DNA of 45,669 bases from Pseudomonadales bacterium (GTDB lineage: Bacteria; Pseudomonadota; Gammaproteobacteria; Pseudomonadales; Pseudohongiellaceae). The position numbers and the translations under genes were made by a program. Positions 42,739-45,669 of the stretch are shown here, piece after piece. Below the pieces are notes generated by a model, which saw only the letters and a program-made list of their open reading frames with translations, was not told the origin of the DNA and did no database searches. The stretch covers positions 1 through 45,669 of the forward strand of contig JAJEGU010000037.1 in assembly GCA_022819645.1 (NCBI GenBank). Direction: 5' to 3'. How positions within the stretch are numbered: the first letter of the stretch is position 1; every line of letters begins with the position of its first letter.

Positions 42739-43678
42739 AGGGCGGCGTCAATGCGAGGCGGAATCCGATGGCGGGGTTGCGCACGCCAGGGTCCACCGCG
42801 CCGCGCACGGCCCCCCGGATGTTGTTGGGGACATCCTGCCAGGAGCCGCCGCGCATGACGAACAGGGCGCCCGCGCCGAGGGAAGCGGCGTCATCGTGGG
42901 GGTTGTAGGGATAATCCTGCAAGGGGCTGCTCGTCATTTCCCAGACATTGCCGGCCATGTCGGCCAGCCCGTAGCTGCATTGCGGGCAGGTGCCGGCGGT
43001 CACCGGGCGCGAACCGCCGCTTGCAAAATTGGCATTGCCCGCGGCGGGGTCGGCGCCCCAGGGAAAGATGCGGCCGGCTTCCCCCCGGGCCGCCTTTTCC
43101 CATTGCGCCTCGGTGGGCAGCGTTACCCGCCAGCCGGCTTCGAGCGCCTGCCGCAGTGCATCCGGCGTTGCGCTCGAAGAGCGCATTTGCTCGCCCAGCC
43201 AGCGGCCATAGGCCAAGGCTTCCGGCCAGGTCACATGGCTTGCCGGATGCGCCGGTTCGCCATTGCGCGGGGCAATTCCGCCGGAGCTTTCCCCGGCGAA
43301 GCGATTGAACTGCGCCACGGTCACCTCGAATCGACCGATATAGAATGCCGGCAGATTCGGATTGCCCTGCCTGCGCCCCGCCGACCAGCGTTCATTTTCA
43401 TAGGCCATGGGGTCCTGTCGGGGATTGCTGCCCATGATGAATGCCCCGGCGGGCACTTCCACAAAGCCGAGCAGGGTCTCGTCGGGAAGCATCCAGGCGT
43501 CGCTGCGGAAACCATCGAGTGTGGCCGGGGTTTCCACTTGCTCCACAGTGGGGGAGAGGGTGCCCCCATTGCGATACAGCCAGAAAAAAACCAGCGCCAC
43601 GATCAACGCCAGCAGCACGATGCCGGTACGGCTGCTCGCCGGTTGCGACGGGGCATGCCCGGCGGTGGAAGAGTTCAC
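42737..43678 (-). CDS. SUMF1/formylglycine-generating-enzyme-like protein, membrane-anchored
   Basis: 313 aa from GTG 43676-43678, which overlaps the stop of the upstream gene (GTGA). One N-terminal membrane segment (residues 20-38). The C-type-lectin-like FGE-sulfatase fold is clear: FVEVPAGAFIMGS, FYIGRFEVTVAQF, PASHVTWPEALAYGRW, LPTEAQWEKAARG, AGNVWEMTSSP, MRGGSWQD and GFRLAL. Most bacterial members are not sulfatase activators; the role is unknown. Coupled to the RnfD-like gene. Confidence 0.88.
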   Translation of the reverse strand: MNSSTAGHAPSQPASSRTGIVLLALIVALVFFWLYRNGGTLSPTVEQVETPATLDGFRSDAWMLPDETLLGFVEVPAGAFIMGSNPRQDPMAYENERWSAGRRQGNPNLPAFYIGRFEVTVAQFNRFAGESSGGIAPRNGEPAHPASHVTWPEALAYGRWLGEQMRSSSATPDALRQALEAGWRVTLPTEAQWEKAARGEAGRIFPWGADPAAGNANFASGGSRPVTAGTCPQCSYGLADMAGNVWEMTSSPLQDYPYNPHDDAASLGAGALFVMRGGSWQDVPNNIRGAVRGAVDPGVRNPAIGFRLALTPP

Positions 43679-45324
43679 GCGCGATTTTCCCCACAGGCAA
43701 ATTGCCAGCCATGATCGCAGGCGCGCCGGTAGAGATCAGCCAGGGGTATTTCCATCAGGTTCAGTCCGCCTTCGCGCAACAGCAGGCGCAGGTCGAGGTC
43801 GCCCGGCGGTGTGCGGTACAGGGCGTCGCCACGCAACAGATTCTGGCAGGCCGCCATGGATTTCAGTTCGCAGGCCCGGGAGAAGAATCCGCTGGCAAGC
43901 ACTTCGTCCGCCGCGATGATGCCGCCTTCGCGGTAAAGGACGCCGAGTTCATTGCAGGCCCAGGCGGAATTGTCATTGCAGTAGGTGGCCTGCAATTGCA
44001 GCAGCCGATTGCAGGCCTTGGGCCGGGATTCCGCACAGGCCTGCTGCCAGAAGGGAAGGCTGTCGCCGGTGTGGCGGCTGTCTGTGCCGCCGGCAAGGGA
44101 AGCCCCGGCAAACACCGCAATCCACAAGGCCATATGCGCCGGATTCGCCCGCGCCGGATTCCAGCCGCGCTTCCAAAGCAGGGCCCAGGATTGTGACGGG
44201 ATCCGCTTCACGGCGCGGTCGATGGCGATTACGCTGAGGTTGAGCAGTGGCACGCACAGCAGCTTGTCGTAGAAAGTCGGCGCGCCAAAAGCCCCGAGCA
44301 AGGTGTAAAGGCCAAACACCCCAAGGCCATAGAGCAGGCCGAACAGGGCTTTGCCCAGTGGCGTGCGCGGCGATGTGGAAGGGTCGGTGACCAACAGGTG
44401 CAGGCCGAGAAAAACCGCCGCGGGAATTTCCGAATCAATGAAGTACGGTACGCCGGTGAAAGCGAAATACAGTGCGCTCATGGCGAACAGCGATATCGCC
44501 GCCATGCCCGCCACCAGGGTGATGGAAAAGAAATACATCACCACCAGGCCGGCCAGAAACAGGAAGGCGTAGATATTCGGCGCCAGGGTCAGGGTGGAGG
44601 CGATTTCCCGGCCCCAGGTGAGTCCGGTGGTTCCGGTGACAATCAGGGCCAGGGAGAACAGGCCCAGGGCGAAAGCCGAAGGATTGAAGATGTGCACGCT
44701 GCGCCCATCGCGCATCCAGCGGACGTACTCCTTGCCCATGAAGCCCGTCGCCAGCATGATGTATTGCAGGTAGAACCAGTCATCGCGGAACCACAGGAAC
44801 AGATTGATACTGAAGATGATGGGAAATGGCCCGAAGCCCAGCAGATACTCGCGCCTGCGCGACCAGGCGAGCAGCATGTCGAAGCCATAAGCGAACAGCA
44901 GCTGCGCAAGGAGCAGCCAGAAGTGGTCGTATACCGGGCTCCAGTAATAGCCCCAGTACAGAAAAACGCTGCTTTGCACCATGGCCTGCACATAATGCTG
45001 GGGCCGCGGCAATATCCGAATTACGGGATAGTCGCCATCGCGCTGGCAGCCAATCCACTGCCATCCCAGCCACAACAGCAACACCGCCCCGGCGCCCAGG
45101 GTGGAGGCCAGCAGAATCCGGTTGTCCTGCACTCTGGATTGCAGGCTGATGAACAGGAGACCGAAAGCCGCAAGTGCGGGCAGGGCAAGAATCTTCTCGC
45201 CGGACCAGGCTTGCGGGCGGCCGGTTTCGGAAACTCGCCGGGACTGGCGTTTACTCGCAGATGCTGGCACGAATGCAATGCCTGAAAGGCGCCAAGGCGG
45301 GGCGAACAAGAATAAACCACGCAT
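43675..45324 (-). CDS. RnfD/NqrB-like membrane protein with Cys-rich repeat tail
   Basis: 549 aa. About ten hydrophobic segments in residues 45-400; HIFNPSAFALGLFSLAL and FLGLHLLVTDPSTSPRTPLGKALFG resemble RnfD/NqrB-type subunits, in which the latter region (D-P-x-T-x-P) carries the flavin-binding Thr. The tail (420-549) has paired-Cys units (CNRLLQL..C, ACNELGVLYREGG, CELKSMAACQNLL) of Sel1-like kind. It is followed, with overlapping stop/start, by the SUMF1-like gene. Not part of a standard Rnf operon here. Confidence 0.72.
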   Translation of the reverse strand: MRGLFLFAPPWRLSGIAFVPASASKRQSRRVSETGRPQAWSGEKILALPALAAFGLLFISLQSRVQDNRILLASTLGAGAVLLLWLGWQWIGCQRDGDYPVIRILPRPQHYVQAMVQSSVFLYWGYYWSPVYDHFWLLLAQLLFAYGFDMLLAWSRRREYLLGFGPFPIIFSINLFLWFRDDWFYLQYIMLATGFMGKEYVRWMRDGRSVHIFNPSAFALGLFSLALIVTGTTGLTWGREIASTLTLAPNIYAFLFLAGLVVMYFFSITLVAGMAAISLFAMSALYFAFTGVPYFIDSEIPAAVFLGLHLLVTDPSTSPRTPLGKALFGLLYGLGVFGLYTLLGAFGAPTFYDKLLCVPLLNLSVIAIDRAVKRIPSQSWALLWKRGWNPARANPAHMALWIAVFAGASLAGGTDSRHTGDSLPFWQQACAESRPKACNRLLQLQATYCNDNSAWACNELGVLYREGGIIAADEVLASGFFSRACELKSMAACQNLLRGDALYRTPPGDLDLRLLLREGGLNLMEIPLADLYRRACDHGWQFACGENRA

Positions 45325-45354
45325 CAGCCGGATTCAAAAACACAAGCGCAGCGG

Positions 45355-45532
45355 CTAGTGTGCTGTCCCACAAGTTCGCCGTATTTCAGCGCGCCCTTCG
45401 GGAGCGGTCCTGAAGCGCCACCGCGGCGTTGCCGCCCTTGGCAATACTCCCGGTATTGCCCGCGGACGACGCCTTGCATTGACGCTTCAGGACCGCTCTG
45501 AAATGCGGCGAACTTGTGGGACAGCACACTAG
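45355..45532. mobile_element. 178-bp foldback (MITE-like) element
   Basis: Terminal inverted repeats of 35 bp with one mismatch (CTAGTGTGCTGTCCCACAAG at the outer end), and a second inner pair (GAGCGGTCCTGAAGCG and complement). No coding capacity. Probably moved by a transposase encoded elsewhere. Confidence 0.75.
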
Positions 45533-45669
45533 GGAAGCTCTGATCAAGTCAGAGCTTCCCTGCGGCACATGGAAGTGCCGCCGAATTCGATGGCGTAAGC
45601 CATTGAATTCGCGAGCAAAACAAAACCACGCTTTTGTTTTGCGATAATGAAAAACTCCACGGATGGAGT
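45533..45669. repeat. Hairpin-rich right edge
   Basis: A hairpin GAAGCTCTGA / TCAGAGCTTC at about 45534-45558 and another around GCAAAACAAAA / TTTTGTTTTGC at about 45613-45640. No gene is seen between 45,325 and the end. Confidence 0.6.

Overview
The window looks like a GC-rich gammaproteobacterial chromosome. UbiK, ComM, GlnK-AmtB with a sigma-54/NtrC promoter, a SahR-type methionine regulator and many small c-type cytochromes all point that way; I cannot name genus or species. It falls into a mobile left part (about 1-14,260) and a mostly housekeeping right part (14,260-45,669) that holds one inserted transposon.

Left part: a genomic island at the 3' end of a tRNA-Phe gene, with a P4-type integrase beside the tRNA. 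It carries a complex lasso-peptide (RiPP) locus: a PqqD-like leader-binding protein, an Asn-synthetase-like cyclase, an ABC exporter, two HPr-kinase-like proteins, an Asp/Asn beta-hydroxylase-like oxygenase and a sulfotransferase. By reading all frames around five long poly-G/C tracts (13-22 nt) I found five precursor genes (A1-A5). Each has the tract inside the leader-coding part, where it encodes poly-proline. Each then shows the same leader pattern (W-x2-P-x-[ILV]-R-x2-[SN]-x4-T-x2) followed by a Gly-initiated core ending in Ser. Two (A1, A2) are in frame and three (A3, A4, A5) are one base out of frame. This looks like a family of phase-variable lasso precursors. No B2 leader peptidase is visible; A1 runs off the left edge, so the locus probably continues there.

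The lasso locus has a partial duplication (TOPRIM gene tail, precursor, 3' end of the exporter). Between the copies lies an AAA ATPase / TOPRIM pair of defence-system type, whose second gene is split by an IS1634-like element with a 24-bp target duplication.

Right part: a carboxymuconolactone-decarboxylase-like protein, an MFS exporter, a GMC oxidoreductase remnant, a methyltransferase divergent from a SAM-cycle operon (sahR-metK-ahcY-metF-rsmE) with a perfect palindrome between them, an IS1595-family transposon (24,049-27,617, perfect 8-bp target duplication) carrying a SfiI-like restriction-modification system, then glnK-amtB, ubiK, comM, cytochromes, an M13 peptidase, a D-aminoacylase-like hydrolase, an ABC-2 exporter, a hidden 57-aa double-glycine-leader peptide gene with its own terminator, a matrixin-like protease, and a SUMF1-like/RnfD-like pair. 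Two families of intergenic palindromic repeats and a 178-bp foldback element lie in the gaps.
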